DNA of 64,000 nt from Archivesica marissinica (GCA_014843695.1 CM026401.1:51825450-51889449); one strand, 5' to 3'; positions 36,492 to 47,341 are shown, counted from the stretch's first letter. Notes: generated from the sequence alone by a model not told the origin. Translations and numbers: made by a program.

Positions 36492-37348
36492 GTCAGAAAT
36501 GGCTGGCCCTTTCAATAATGATAATAAACACACACTTGACTTTAACTTTTACTATTATGGAGTGAAGATTCGCCAGCTTATAATGTTGTCAATGGCAATC
36601 TTATTGGTGTGTTACAATCCGATATAAATAATTTACAATGTATAAGAATCGTTTCATTGTCTGTCATGGTTGCTTATGGTATCAATGGCGGAGTGGGTTT
36701 AACGCCCGATTTTATTTGTATCAATGCATTTTTTTAACATTTCAATGGATACACACTTTTTAATACGCAATGAGTGCACGTATTTGATTTGTTTATATCT
36801 ACTAAGCTACGAATGTGTACCGGCAGATTAGCGGACACTGGGTCATTTACATGATGTGGTAGTTCTTGGTAATCACTGAACAAAAAGCGTAACTTCCAAT
36901 GAGAGACATCGGTCAGTTACTTCCCCTGAATACTCCCTATAAGTAGATAGGTCCTATTAAGTGTTTTCCTCTGTTTTTATCGTTGTTTCCTTTGCACAAC
37001 ATACTACCAATTTTATTCTACTATCGCTTCTTGTGATTATTAAATTACTATATCTCGACAGATCTCATACAGTATATATGCAATGGGTGGTGCCTATTTG
37101 TAAAACAATGTTATCAGTTAATTAACACGATTTAGATAAACTCACAGTTATCATAACGCAACATCTGGTTAGGGAACACCAATAAAAACAAAGGATTCTA
37201 ACTAAAAGGACCTATTCACATTTCGGAATAAATCAGATTTTATCTGTCCAAAAAATTAGAGATGTCTCTCATTGGAACATATAGTATTTGTTGTGTTAAA
37301 GAATTCATTGGGTAGTGAAATTAGACAGGTAGATCAAGACTATATATA
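36492..37348. other. No feature seen
   Basis: AT-rich intergenic sequence up to the Tc1 element. No repeat family or protein frame recognised. Confidence 0.4.
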
Positions 37349-37350
37349 TA

Positions 37351-38847
37351 CTGAGTCAAAAAAGAAACGATACCTGGTGTTTATGTGTCTATAATTTCAA
37401 CATTTATTAAGAAAATTCTTTGAAAATTCATAAGATGATAGTCCAACATGTTTGAAAGAGGAGCACATAAAGCATAATGAGCCTCCGAAACTGTCTGCTG
37501 CGTGATGACGTAATTCGTCGGACAGGGGTCTAATGGAGTTTTCACACAGACGTCAATACCGAGTATGGGCACCATTTGCGTCTCTCACTGCAATGCACCG
37601 CCGTCGCATCGAACGGAAGAGTGTCTGAATCTCTTGCTGGTCAATATTTGTCCACTCCTGACGCAAAACATCCCTCAGTTGGTTTAACGTTACCGGCTGA
37701 CGTCGTCTGACGCGGCGGTCTAACGTATCCCACAAATGTTCTATGGGTGACAAGTCTGGTGACAAAGCAGGCCACGGCAGGGTTTCAATATTGTTCTGCT
37801 CCAATAATGTGGTGGAAATCCGAGCAGTATGATACCTGGCGTTGTCCTGTTAGAACAGTGTGACGTTTCTGTTGGCGTTAAAGAACGGCACAACAACTGG
37901 CGCAAGGATCTCATCACAGTACCGCTGGGCGTTTAGGTTCCCGTCCACCACTAACAGTTCAGTGCGACTGCCGAAGGTGATACCGCCCCACGCCATAACG
38001 CTTCCGCCCCCGAACAGATCGACCTGACGTACACATGCGTCGGCGTAACGTTCACCGCGTCTGCGATATACCCGCTCTCTGCCATCCGCTAGACGCAAAC
38101 AGAACCGCGATTCATCGCTAAACATCACCGAATTCCAATGTAACCGAGTCAAGCGAGCATGTTCCGTCGTCCATTCCAGCCGTACGTCACTGTGACGTCG
38201 TGTCAGGATGGGTCCAACGTATGGCCGATAGGCACGAATGCCACGTTCACCGAGCCGGTTCCTGACTGTTTGTGCACTGATGTGATTGTTGGTCATCCCA
38301 GGAGTAACGGCAGCTGTGTGCGTAGCAGGTAGGAACCGGGCACGTAAATGTGACGGTCCTGTTCACGCGTCGTCACACGTGGTCGACCAGATCTTGGACG
38401 GTCGTCCACCAATCCATGTGTTCGATAACGTCGAAGTAGACGTGTTATCGTGATCCGCGTAACCCTGAGTCGATTTGCGACGTCACGCTGACGTAAACCG
38501 CCGTCAATCATGCCAATGGCACGCATTCTCTGATTGCGGTTTAGCCTAGGCATTTTGTTAGAGGTAACAATGGGTATGTAAGGTGTTTTTCCTCGATAAT
38601 GCAATACCAGTACAATAAACCGGTTTTCCGATTTGTATATGTGTAGGAAGTTGTCTTTGTTGAGGAGCACGTGCAAATCGGAAATTCGGCGTTCCAGGAT
38701 TATCGGGTGTTTATTTACCTGTGTGTATGGTTGGCTGACGTTGCAATAAGATACCCGGTACGGATACGTAATAATATATTAAACCTTTCTATGGTTTTAT
38801 CCGTTTTACGTCATTTTTAGTTTGGTATTGTTTCTTTTTTGACTCAG
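37351..38847 (-). mobile_element. Tc1/mariner element, 1,497 bp, TA target
   Basis: The inverted ends CTGAGTCAAAAAAGAAAC (37351) and its reverse complement (ending 38847) are flanked by TA on each side. The element encloses one decayed DD34E transposase gene on the minus strand. Confidence 0.93.
37553..38553 (-). pseudogene. Tc1-like DD34E transposase, inactive
   Basis: Cut-and-paste transposase read from ATG 38553. The N-terminus has the bipartite helix-turn-helix (GGLRQRDVANRLRVTRITIT) and the GRPR linker (RSGRPRVTT). The catalytic domain has SDESRF, a glycine-rich GGGSVMAWGGI, QDNARYHTAR and SPDLSPIEHLWD, so the spacing of the last two acids is 34 residues. The C-terminus ends NGAHTRY, typical of the family. 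A frameshift near 38341-38350 separates the DNA-binding and catalytic parts. An in-frame TAA at 37852-37850 lies directly before the QDN motif. The ends are well preserved, so the copy could still be mobilised by an active relative. Confidence 0.9.
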
Positions 38848-38907
38848 TATATATCTTGAGTTATATTATCAGGATTCGTGAATTTTAGCGATTATTTTGG
38901 CACTGTT

Positions 38908-39039
38908 GGTTTAAACATATTTTATTTATCAAGATAAACATGACATATAACATCTGTACACATAACACCCATACAATACAACTATCAAGACAAGTGGATT
39001 GAATTGAAAGCTACAGGAGCTTATGGTAATTCTCTCCAC
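38908..39039 (-). mobile_element. SINE-7 family, 11-bp TSD
   Basis: Flanked by TTGGCACTGTT at 38897-38907 and 39040-39050. The minus strand ends AAATAAAATATGTTTAAACC. Confidence 0.85.
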
Positions 39040-39050
39040 TTGGCACTGTT

Positions 39051-39448
39051 AAGATATTAAAGTCAATCTACTGAAATAGTTAAACATATTATTCATTGAC
39101 TGTGTATCATTATGCTGCGTTTTAATACACATTTCGTCCGAAAATCGATGGAGAGTGATATCCTGACGGTTAATCGTGTACATGTACATATTACCTCTAC
39201 ATGTAGTTATCACATAATTATACGGATACTCCTTTTACATGTGTATATTCATTTTTTGTTCTCAATCTGTTATTTTTAAATGCGTTGATAGTAAAATAGA
39301 AATATCCGAATAAAAAAGATTAATATAAATCGTCAAATATTTCAAGCATAACTAGTTTTCTAAGTTGGACTACCCTGACGGCCTCAGACTGGGGCTACCG
39401 TACAGACTAGGTCTACTAGTTATCGTTTAGCACCGTCCGCAGTTGTAA
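39051..39448. other. No feature seen
   Basis: AT-rich sequence between SINE-7 and the 0.7-kb repeat. No protein frame recognised. Confidence 0.4.
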
Positions 39449-40153
39449 ACGTGTGACCCCACTGGGGAATTGGTTCCGGGTACCCTAGAAAGTAGTTTTT
39501 ACAATCAAGCAGACCATAATTTGATGATGTTTTACTGTAGAACCAGAGACTGTTTGCATTTCTTACTGTGATTGTGGTGCATCTGTGGCATTTGTGCTCA
39601 TCTAAAGAAGACTTTTGTGCATTTATTTCAGTACTACTTGCTCCAGCGCATTGATGAGTAAACAGCCCTACATGACAGCTAGGATTCCTACGCGCTCCAT
39701 TTTTAACCGGTGTTTGTTTACATTTGAAAATTGTGAAAAACTTTGATGGTGATGCCATGACTTACTTGTGTCTAACAGCAAGCAGCAGCCCTGGAGTTTA
39801 CAGAACTGCATGTGGTAAATGTCAATTCTTGTTTGGAACTGAGCATTTGACTGTGAAAGTTGATCGATTTACTATAGCGCGAAGAAGGAGAAAATACAGT
39901 GGTGTGCATCCTAAAGTGCCCGAGATTAAAACGGTGTCCAAATAACATTTTGAGAATATGAGAAATCACTATATTTACCTTTATTTTCATATACGGTAGA
40001 GAAAGACAATACACGGAAACACGGTTTGGCTTATTATATAGTGTGCACCGTTTTGACATACTTTCGCCAAAACGAGACTAACAGGTAAACAAACGTAAAT
40101 ATGCATTACTCGTATAGGAATGACACACCCGAGTGTCACATAATTTTGAATAT
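39449..40153. repeat. 0.7-kb interspersed repeat, copy 1
   Basis: Nearly identical to 54217-54924 apart from a few substitutions and small indels such as CGTTGT. It contains a 73-codon plus-strand frame (39724-39945) with a basic end (IARRRRKYSG) and a 112-codon minus frame with a Cys/His-containing stretch (HKCHRCTTI). Neither is recognisable. The last ~130 bp match the left end of the TIR-bounded units at 54794 and 57061, so it is probably part of a DNA transposon. Confidence 0.75.
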
Positions 40154-40346
40154 ATCAGGAAGTTTTGGACCCACAGACATGAAACTTCACACACAAGTAG
40201 CTGGTTGGTGTAGAAATCAGAATTGAAGAGGATTTTATCATGGCGAGTAAAATTTTATTTGAAATTTGATATTAAAATGTTAATTTTACATATTTGAAGA
40301 GGATAGGAGTTGTTTCCCTTGGACCAGATGCTATGAATATCATTTA

Positions 40347-41654
40347 GTGTCGTCTGCAATTCGGCACAGACAATATCTAGCAACAATGATGCAAGTTTTA
40401 CATCATCTCTCTTTTCCCGATGGGAAGTCGATTAATGATGGTATACCAGCTGCCATGTCTTCAGTTACCTACCAAAATATAGATGACGCAGTTAGGTTGC
40501 TCAAGAGATCTGGTCCGGCTTCATTCATGTGTAAAACCGACATTGAAAATGCTTTTCGCATCATCCCCCTTTCACCAGATGATTATCACTTAGTGGGGTT
40601 TCAAGTAGATGGTAAATTTTTCTATGATAAGTGCCTGGCGATGGGTCTGAGTTCATCATGTCGGCTATTTGAATGTTTTAGTACATCTCTGCAATGGATT
40701 GCTGATACCAAATTAAAGGTATTTGCCTGTGCTCATATTTTGGATGATTTTTTCTTTGTCGCACCATCCTATTCACGGGCTAGTACTGATTTGAATCAAT
40801 TTCTGGCATGCATGGCTGATATTGGCGTGCCTATGAAATCATCAAAAACTGTTCTGCCATGTACAACCATTTTATTTGTGGGCATTGAACTTGACTCAAT
40901 TAGCATGGAGAAACGGCTTCCTCTGGACAAACTGGAGAAGATTCGTAATTTATTGGCTTACTATAGTGTTCGTAAAGCTATTACACTGAAGGAGTTACAG
41001 TCGATTACAGGGTTGTTATCATATGCATGTGCAGTGGTAGCACATGGGCGACCATTTTTGAGGCGCCTTACAGATTTAATGATAGGTCTACGGAAACCTC
41101 ATTATAAACGGAGACTGAACAAAGAGGCACGTGCTGATTTGCAGGCTTGGAGGATCTTTATTGATCATTTCAATGGTAAATCACTGTTTCTGCAGGATGT
41201 ATGGTTAACCTCAGATCAGATACACTTGTACACAGATGCTAGTAATGTGGGGTTTGGTGGGTTTTGTGGAAGGTATTGGTTTGCAGAGCAGTGGAATGGC
41301 ACTTCCTCTTCACACCATATAAACATCAAAGAGCTTTTTCCCATTGTGTTAGCAATTGAGCTATGGGGTGCATCCATGTTGAACAAGTGTATTCTGTTTC
41401 ACTGTGATAACTTATCAGTGGTGCACATCATAAATAAGCAAACATCCAAGGACAGGGTTCTCATGCGACTGGTGCGTCGACTCGTTGTCATGTGTTTAAG
41501 GTACAATATTATGTTCCAGGCGGAACACATAGCCGGCCTAGAGAATGTTTATGCCGATCAGTTATCTAGATTGCAGATAATCGAATTCTTGCGGGTCTTT
41601 CCTTTCCAGGACAAGAAACGAGTGCACATACCACCAGATCTGCTACTGATCTGA
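40347..41654 (+). CDS. DIRS/Ngaro-type RT-RNase H, 5'-truncated
   Basis: Reverse transcriptase-RNase H of a tyrosine-recombinase retrotransposon. The RT motifs run from LSFPDGKSINDGIP through CKTDIENAFRIIPL to the catalytic HILDDFFFVA box near residue 130 and the thumb (LKELQSITGLLSYACAVV). RNase H follows with LYTDASNVGFGG, INIKELFPIVLAIELWG, HCDNLSVVHIIN and GLENVYADQLSR. This RH type and the YR frame that overlaps its end identify DIRS/Ngaro rather than Gypsy. No ATG precedes the RT motifs, the frame enters from non-coding-looking sequence near 40347, and no gag was found, so the 5' part is missing. Codons are otherwise intact. Confidence 0.88.
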   Translation: MSSAIRHRQYLATMMQVLHHLSFPDGKSINDGIPAAMSSVTYQNIDDAVRLLKRSGPASFMCKTDIENAFRIIPLSPDDYHLVGFQVDGKFFYDKCLAMGLSSSCRLFECFSTSLQWIADTKLKVFACAHILDDFFFVAPSYSRASTDLNQFLACMADIGVPMKSSKTVLPCTTILFVGIELDSISMEKRLPLDKLEKIRNLLAYYSVRKAITLKELQSITGLLSYACAVVAHGRPFLRRLTDLMIGLRKPHYKRRLNKEARADLQAWRIFIDHFNGKSLFLQDVWLTSDQIHLYTDASNVGFGGFCGRYWFAEQWNGTSSSHHINIKELFPIVLAIELWGASMLNKCILFHCDNLSVVHIINKQTSKDRVLMRLVRRLVVMCLRYNIMFQAEHIAGLENVYADQLSRLQIIEFLRVFPFQDKKRVHIPPDLLLI

Positions 41655-42583
41655 AATGTGTAGCAAAGACAATAGTCGAACATTCGTTAAGTCGTTCCAG
41701 TCGGACCACATATGAACGTGCCATGTCATACCATACACAGTTCTGCCAGGATACCTTTAATAGGACTGTATCATTGCCACTGTCGATACAGCATATGTTA
41801 ATGTTCATTGCTTACTGCTTCTCAAATGGACGGGCAGCTAACACTGTTAACACATACGTATCAAGGGCCATTTCACGGTATTCGTTTTGTTGCGGACAGG
41901 ACATTCAGAGACTTGTTTCTTTCACAGAAATTATTCTTGGGTATATTTTAAAAGTTTGAATGCATGAAAGTGAAGTACTTTGGTACCACTTCATATGATA
42001 ACAAAATCAAATCTTTGGAATTTCAATTTTGGGGGGGGAAATGTGAAATAAAACGGGTTGCGGACAGGACAGAAAGTGAAGTGGGTTTTACTGTATGTTA
42101 GAAAAACCCAAAGTTCTGTCCATCCACTTGTTTTCTAAGATATTAAACCCTGCATATTTATATCTAAATGCCATAGGTATATTTTGGAGAAAATTTGATT
42201 CCAAAATGTTCAAGAATGACCGAGGGGGTAATTAACTGTGCGTTGCGGACAGGACATGGACAGAGCGTTGCGGACAGGACACGTTTTCACTTTGCATATA
42301 AATGAATTAAAATGCATTTTAATAAGAATAAAATAACTTTATTATCTAGTGTGACATGTATATACAGTGTTCCCCATGATGGATTTCATCAGGGGTATGG
42401 ATCGGAGCTTGCCCCCCCCACCAACTTTTTTCCAAATGTCATGGTTTTCACATCTAAATCTGCACTAACACTGTCATTTACTTTTTTTTTAAATATGTAC
42501 AACCTCAATATTCTGCATATAATAGATTTTATCAAGCTCCTGATCCCTGCCCCCCCCCCCATATTAACATTGAGTTTTTGAGT

Positions 42584-43798
42584 CTATTCCTTTACTGGGA
42601 TGGCAAGCGAAAATGTATAACGTCCACGATTGTCCATCACAGGTGCATCTAAGACTCCAATCACATCGTGTCGATCAACCCAGGAATCATCATTTGTTTT
42701 GAAGGTGAACACTTTCTTGTCATTGTCTTTCGATCGAAGGAATGAGAATTTGATAATGTTCTCCATATGATCAATGTCAGTGCACTGTCCAAGGAACACC
42801 TTCTCCAATTTGCTAGCGGTGAATCTTACCAAGCAAAAGTCACCAATTTTGCAGTCACGACTAGATATAGCAAAGTCCTTCTCAATAGGCATAGGTTCCT
42901 CGGTTTGATTGTTTTTCACCGTCTGTATGACACGTGCGATGGTCATAGGCTCGTGGCGTGTGAATGGCGAGTTCAGCGCTACTGCGAGACTACAGTCGTC
43001 ATTGTGTCGGAGATAGTGCAGCGAATGTGTTCCACTGACTGCAAGACACTTCGCGAAACGATTGTCCAAATGAGCGGTACATTCCTTTATGTCGTCACTG
43101 GAGAGCCAAAGTACATTGATTTTGCCCGTGAGCCTTTTGGCAACGTCGTAGAACTCACGAGGATTTGTCACGGTTTCACGTTCTTGCAGAATTGCTCTCC
43201 AAACGACTCGTTTTGTTTCGCCACCAATTCCGTCGACTGGACCTTTCCCATGAGCTGTACAGAAGAAGCTCCAATCTGCCGTACACTCGAAGTCCCGTTC
43301 ATGGAAAGCGAGGTTGGCGAAGTTGTACCGATTTTTGAATTGGCTTGCGGCACCGTCCGACCAGTAGTGGACAGTTGTAATGTCCCACGGCAAGACCATT
43401 TTCAGTTCACGCAAAACCAAGCTGTTGTTGGCATAAACAGCCTTCTTGTCATGTACAGGTTCATCCGAGATAATCGAGAATGACAAGTGTTCCAGGTCAG
43501 ATGTTTCAGTTCGACGAAAGTAGACCACAACGGTAAAAATCGTCACACCGCCAGATGCCCAGTGAGCTGACATGATCTCTGACTGATGTTTGATAGAGAA
43601 AGTCTCGGAGAAGTCTTCTTGAATGATGACTTCACCAGGTTTGATTGTCCCTTTCAAACACCGCAATTCCGCATGCTGGCGACGCTCATCGTACACATGT
43701 CGAGAAAATCGATTGAGCTGACTTTTCAGTTCGGTACTGGTGCTTTCAAGATCCGAGTTGATCAGAGTTTTACGGTTTTGCCGTCCTGAGTTGTCCAT
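42584..43798 (-). CDS. DDE transposase, catalytic part (404 aa)
   Basis: Carries an RNase H-fold catalytic domain. The proposed first acidic residue is in VIIQEDFSETF and the second in VHYWSDGAASQFKN. The Glu is 45 residues on, in GPVDGIGGETKR, which follows a conserved HGKGP motif. The C-terminal region has an SH3/BAH-like look (DCKIGDFCLVRF) and may contact DNA or protein. The catalytic assignment is inferred from motif spacing, not from a database match. An ATG exists at 43798, but the first ~45 residues continue logically from the upstream frame, so this is probably the second half of a single transposase of about 700 residues. Confidence 0.75.
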   Translation of the reverse strand: MDNSGRQNRKTLINSDLESTSTELKSQLNRFSRHVYDERRQHAELRCLKGTIKPGEVIIQEDFSETFSIKHQSEIMSAHWASGGVTIFTVVVYFRRTETSDLEHLSFSIISDEPVHDKKAVYANNSLVLRELKMVLPWDITTVHYWSDGAASQFKNRYNFANLAFHERDFECTADWSFFCTAHGKGPVDGIGGETKRVVWRAILQERETVTNPREFYDVAKRLTGKINVLWLSSDDIKECTAHLDNRFAKCLAVSGTHSLHYLRHNDDCSLAVALNSPFTRHEPMTIARVIQTVKNNQTEEPMPIEKDFAISSRDCKIGDFCLVRFTASKLEKVFLGQCTDIDHMENIIKFSFLRSKDNDKKVFTFKTNDDSWVDRHDVIGVLDAPVMDNRGRYTFSLAIPVKE

Positions 43799-44739
43799 TG
43801 GTAGTAGGACACGGGTGATGTGGCGTCGATTTCAGCGATGTTACCATTGATATCGTCAACTCCACACATAGGACACTTTCGATCGACACAGTCAATGTTT
43901 GCAAGGTCACAAACAGTAAGTTCCACAACTTGGACTGGATCACACGGAATGGCGGGTACGATTTTGTGAAGACCAGTCGCAAGCAATGCAATGTTCTGAT
44001 GGTACTTGCACATACACACTTCTTGGTCCTGATTTGTCATCGGTTTCACATAAGGTGGGCGTAGCTCGGTGAACTTGGTGAAGCCAATAATGTCCCCATG
44101 CTCACGACAGAAAACCTGGTGCGATTCGGACAGTGACAAATATAGCAAACGTTTTTGCTTGTGTTCTCGTTTACCAGTGACAGAGTCTTTTACAGATATG
44201 CAGTCTCTTTTTCCTGGACACATCCTACTTATGTCATCACGCAAGTAAAACTGATGCACAAGCTCTAATGTCTGATTGGGAATGGCATCAGAACGTTTCT
44301 TTCGTTCATCATCGATAAGACTTCGTCGAACTCTAGTGTCTCTGACCGTTTTACAAAGTTTATCCCGTTTATCTCGAGGCATCGATGATAACACAGCACC
44401 AAGTACAGGTGTTTCCCTCGTTGGCGTTCCAGGTAGAGCACGTATTACCTTGGCCACAGCCTTTCCAAGCGTGTTCTTGGACTTGTATGGTCCTATTTCC
44501 TCTGGCTCTGCCTCCGGTCTTCGAGCATTCGCCTTTTCTCTTCGTTGCCGTTGTTTGGCCTCCCGTTCCTTTCGCTTTTTTTCGTTCTTCTCCCATTCAG
44601 TCATAGTGACCTTTTTCAAAGCTCGTTGTTGCTTTTTCCTGTCTCGATCTTTTGCTTTAGCAGCCTCGTGTTTCTCGTCATCATTCCAGACCTTCGCTCT
44701 AAAACGATGGGATCTTTCTGTAGCAGTTAATGCTGGCAT
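43762..44739 (-). CDS. DDE transposase, N-terminal part (325 aa)
   Basis: Starts at ATG 44739. A strongly basic, probably helical region (residues ~15-80, rich in K/R/E: KAKDRDRKKQQRALKK) is followed by a YKSKNTLGKAVAKVIRALPG block. A conserved mid-region follows (RMCPGKRDCISVKD, KQKRLLYLSLSESHQVF, GFTKFTELRPPYV). A Cys/His cluster (VCMCKYHQN, then CDLAN, DCVDRKCPMC) probably binds zinc. It ends in YYQWTTQDGKTVKL. Proteins with this arrangement are widespread uncharacterised proteins in invertebrate genomes, which I recall as repeat-derived. The 37-bp overlap with the next frame suggests one protein interrupted by a frameshift, or a programmed shift. Confidence 0.75.
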   Translation of the reverse strand: MPALTATERSHRFRAKVWNDDEKHEAAKAKDRDRKKQQRALKKVTMTEWEKNEKKRKEREAKQRQRREKANARRPEAEPEEIGPYKSKNTLGKAVAKVIRALPGTPTRETPVLGAVLSSMPRDKRDKLCKTVRDTRVRRSLIDDERKKRSDAIPNQTLELVHQFYLRDDISRMCPGKRDCISVKDSVTGKREHKQKRLLYLSLSESHQVFCREHGDIIGFTKFTELRPPYVKPMTNQDQEVCMCKYHQNIALLATGLHKIVPAIPCDPVQVVELTVCDLANIDCVDRKCPMCGVDDINGNIAEIDATSPVSYYQWTTQDGKTVKL

Positions 44740-46319
44740 GACTTCTGAGGTGCTGAGTTGATCTGATGAAACATGAACTTGGGCTCTATCTTATAAGTCC
44801 CAGTTCTGTTGTTATAGTAATCAAGCCTGTTGAGTCCTAAAAGGTGTTTTAACACCTCTTTTGATAAAGCCATCCTAGCACAAACCTGTTAAGAAGCCCT
44901 TCCTGGTCTTCATGATTTCATTGTTTCTTCCATGGAAGCCAAACAAAAGAAGAAGACATTCCAATCATCAAGGATTAAGCCACTAGACTAAATTTTAAGT
45001 GACCAACCTACATAGGAAAATCATGATTAATAACAGTTTTCTTTTCAAAAATCACTTTTGAGTAATTTTATGTCCTGTCCGCAACGTTTTTGTCCTGTCC
45101 GCAACAGAAATGAGTTGTGGTTTCCCATGAAGTGTGTTATATGTTTGTCTTTACTTTTGGTTGATATTATTCAGATATACCCCAGCTAAGAGAATATAAA
45201 GTTTGGGTTTTCAAATCCAACTATTTTTGGGTGAAATTAAAACTTTTCGACCGAAAACGTTGCGGACAGGACACCTTGGGTCTGTGAAGTGGATTTTGTA
45301 TGGCTTCACATTTATAAAAAAAATTAAAACTGCATCATGTTATACTTAGACATAACACTAATGCTGTCAACAACAGAAATTGACCTAAAGTTAAATACAC
45401 CACGAGAAAACTTAAAAAAACATTTGTCCTGTCCGCAACGCTGAAATCCATTTGTTCGTGTTAAATAGCTAATTTGCATATATTAAAAATGTGCAATTTT
45501 GACCCAAATGCCAATTTCCGGTCTTCAGATACCTATCTAACATATACATTTGGTACTTTGCTCAAATTCAGACTTTAATATTTTTTATGTCACTTCACAT
45601 ATACTGTGAAATGGCCATCAGCGATAGGCTATTATCATAAGATCGACAGCTTGGCCGATCCTACTGTGAGCTTTCTAGTGAAAAAATGTCTAAGTGGCTT
45701 CCACAAGCTTAGGTCTGCTCCGGACACAAGACTTCCAATAACACCAGATATTTTAAGTAAATTAATTTTATCATTGGAGCATATCAGTCACTCCTTCTTC
45801 ATGCGGGTGGTTCTTAAAGCCATGTTCTTGGTGGCATTTCATGCATTCTTAAGAATTGGGGAAATAACGTCGGGGCATAGTCCATCAGTGCTCCAGATCC
45901 GAGATATTACATTCAAATTCTCTGTTCGGGAGTTAATTGGAGTAGAAATACATTTTCGACATTTTAAACATAGTCAGTCTGCCAAGACTCTTTATATAAG
46001 TTGTTGTAATCATGCCAGTGACCAGTGCCCAGTACATGCTTTGTCTCACTATTTTAAGCTGCGCAAACCACATAATGGTCCATTGTTTACATTCATGGAT
46101 GGTTCTCCGGTGTCCAGAGCTGTTTTTTCTCAGCACTTGCGGCTGGCACTGACCTGGAGCGGTTGTCCAACATCCAAATACAAAGGCCATAGCTTTCGCA
46201 TTGGAGCAGCAACCACAGCAGCCTCCATGGGCATTACGGAGGAAAACATTCAAGCTATGGGTCGTTGGGCATCAAAAGCTTTTAAAAAGTACATACGTAT
46301 ACCAGTGCTTCGACTGTGA

Positions 46320-47341
46320 ATTAAGTTATTGAACATTACCATGATGGTATGTCATGCTCGCGTGTAATTGGTACTTTAAATGGAAAATGTTGCGTCTTCC
46401 ACACCTCGAAGATATCAATTCAGTTGTTTTTTGTTTTGCACATGTACATAAGGTGTTTTGTTAAAAATGTTTGATACTGTATAGTAATACCATTAGTATA
46501 GTAATTGTGTTATTGAGATGTATGATTTGATATATATGGTGACGCCTGTGTCGAGACGGCTTTTATGAGGGATTGCCAATTCATAAGTGAAGAGTTCTAA
46601 TAATCATATCCATAGTTAATATGTGCTTTGCTCTGGGGATGGCATGGGGTTAGCCGGTTAGGGGCCTCTGTCAATACCAGGGCAAGGCGTCTTGATCAAG
46701 ATGGCACCAAGGGGTTTTTATTATATGTCCTTGGCGTTGCACTTTCATTGGCATGAGGTCGGAGGCATATGGTCAGTTGGGGAGCTGGGCAATATGATTT
46801 TGGCCACATTGTTTGGGGAACACCTGATTATGGGATCTGTTTCGAGAATGGGATATCTTCTCTGTTCTTTTGTCTGACATGGGGTTGGGGGCCTCTGTTG
46901 GTGATTGGACAATGATTATGTCTCGGGTATAGATGTATGGTTGGATGCGTTTCCGGCTTATGGCGGCATTTATGTGTACAGTTGCTGTGGTGTAAACTTA
47001 TATTTGATTTAGATTCGAGTTAAACCATTTGCATATTGACTTCACTTTGCTCAGTGTAGACGACCATATCGGTCATGTAGTATAGAGACACTATATAGAT
47101 ATATGTACATACATACAGGTATAAGCTGTGTTTCAATATTGGTGCGACTTACAATTGTCGCAATAAATTCGAAGAGGTTTACAAATGTAATTGTTTAGGA
47201 ATTGCTTACCAATGTTGCGCTCTCTTGGGTGGTGGATGGGGGAAACCTGATGATAATAGCTGCATAAGTTACGTGGGCTATGCTCATCAGTTTTGGTGGC
47301 GTTTTATTTTACCCATCTTTGGTTTTGTAACAAATTCATTT
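46320..47341. other. DIRS/Ngaro 3' region, no gene seen
   Basis: Non-coding sequence after the recombinase stop, G-rich in part (46640-46900). A 61-codon frame at 46692 has no family resemblance. Confidence 0.4.

Larger units (their letters stand above)
41864..45616 (-). mobile_element. DDE DNA transposon with 15-bp subterminal motifs
   Basis: Its inverted ends share GGCCATTTCAC followed by GTAT after one variable base. The flanks carry ATCA at 41860-41863 and 45617-45620, a 4-bp target duplication (3 bp if the right end is one base longer). It encodes one minus-strand transposase in two overlapping frames. GTTGCGGACAGGACA occurs eight times outside the coding region: 41889, 42057, 42242 and 42267 on the left; 45071 and 45091 (both inverted), 45259, and 45425 (inverted) on the right. 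The superfamily is not certain; the 3-4-bp target and TIR length would allow a Sola- or Academ-like assignment. Confidence 0.85.
41609..46319 (+). pseudogene. DIRS/Ngaro tyrosine recombinase split by a transposon
   Basis: The recombinase integrates the circular DNA copy without an integrase. Its N-terminal core-binding part overlaps the end of the RT frame in a different frame and runs to 41863 (PLSIQHMLMFIAY, NTVNTYVS). The catalytic part resumes at 45621 (IGYYHKIDSLADPT). It has the first Arg in FLRIGEI, the HSFRIGAATTAA box, the MGRWASKAFKKYIR box with the nucleophilic Tyr, and a stop at 46319. The break is the DDE transposon at 41864-45616. Both halves are in the same codon register on either side of it. 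No other disabling change was noticed in the halves. Confidence 0.88.

Noticed and set aside
37553..38553. Bacterial IS630 insertion sequence
   Set aside because: The transposase family is related, but TA duplication, TIR and eukaryotic context fit Tc1/mariner.
39724..39945. 73-codon gene with a basic C-terminus
   Set aside because: It lies within the 0.7-kb repeat and recurs at 54499-54720. No known domain, and frames on the other strand are equally long. Kept only as repeat content.
42767..43483. 238-codon plus-strand frame and 44276-44761 frame
   Set aside because: Antisense shadows of the DDE transposase, which has the recognisable motifs on the minus strand.
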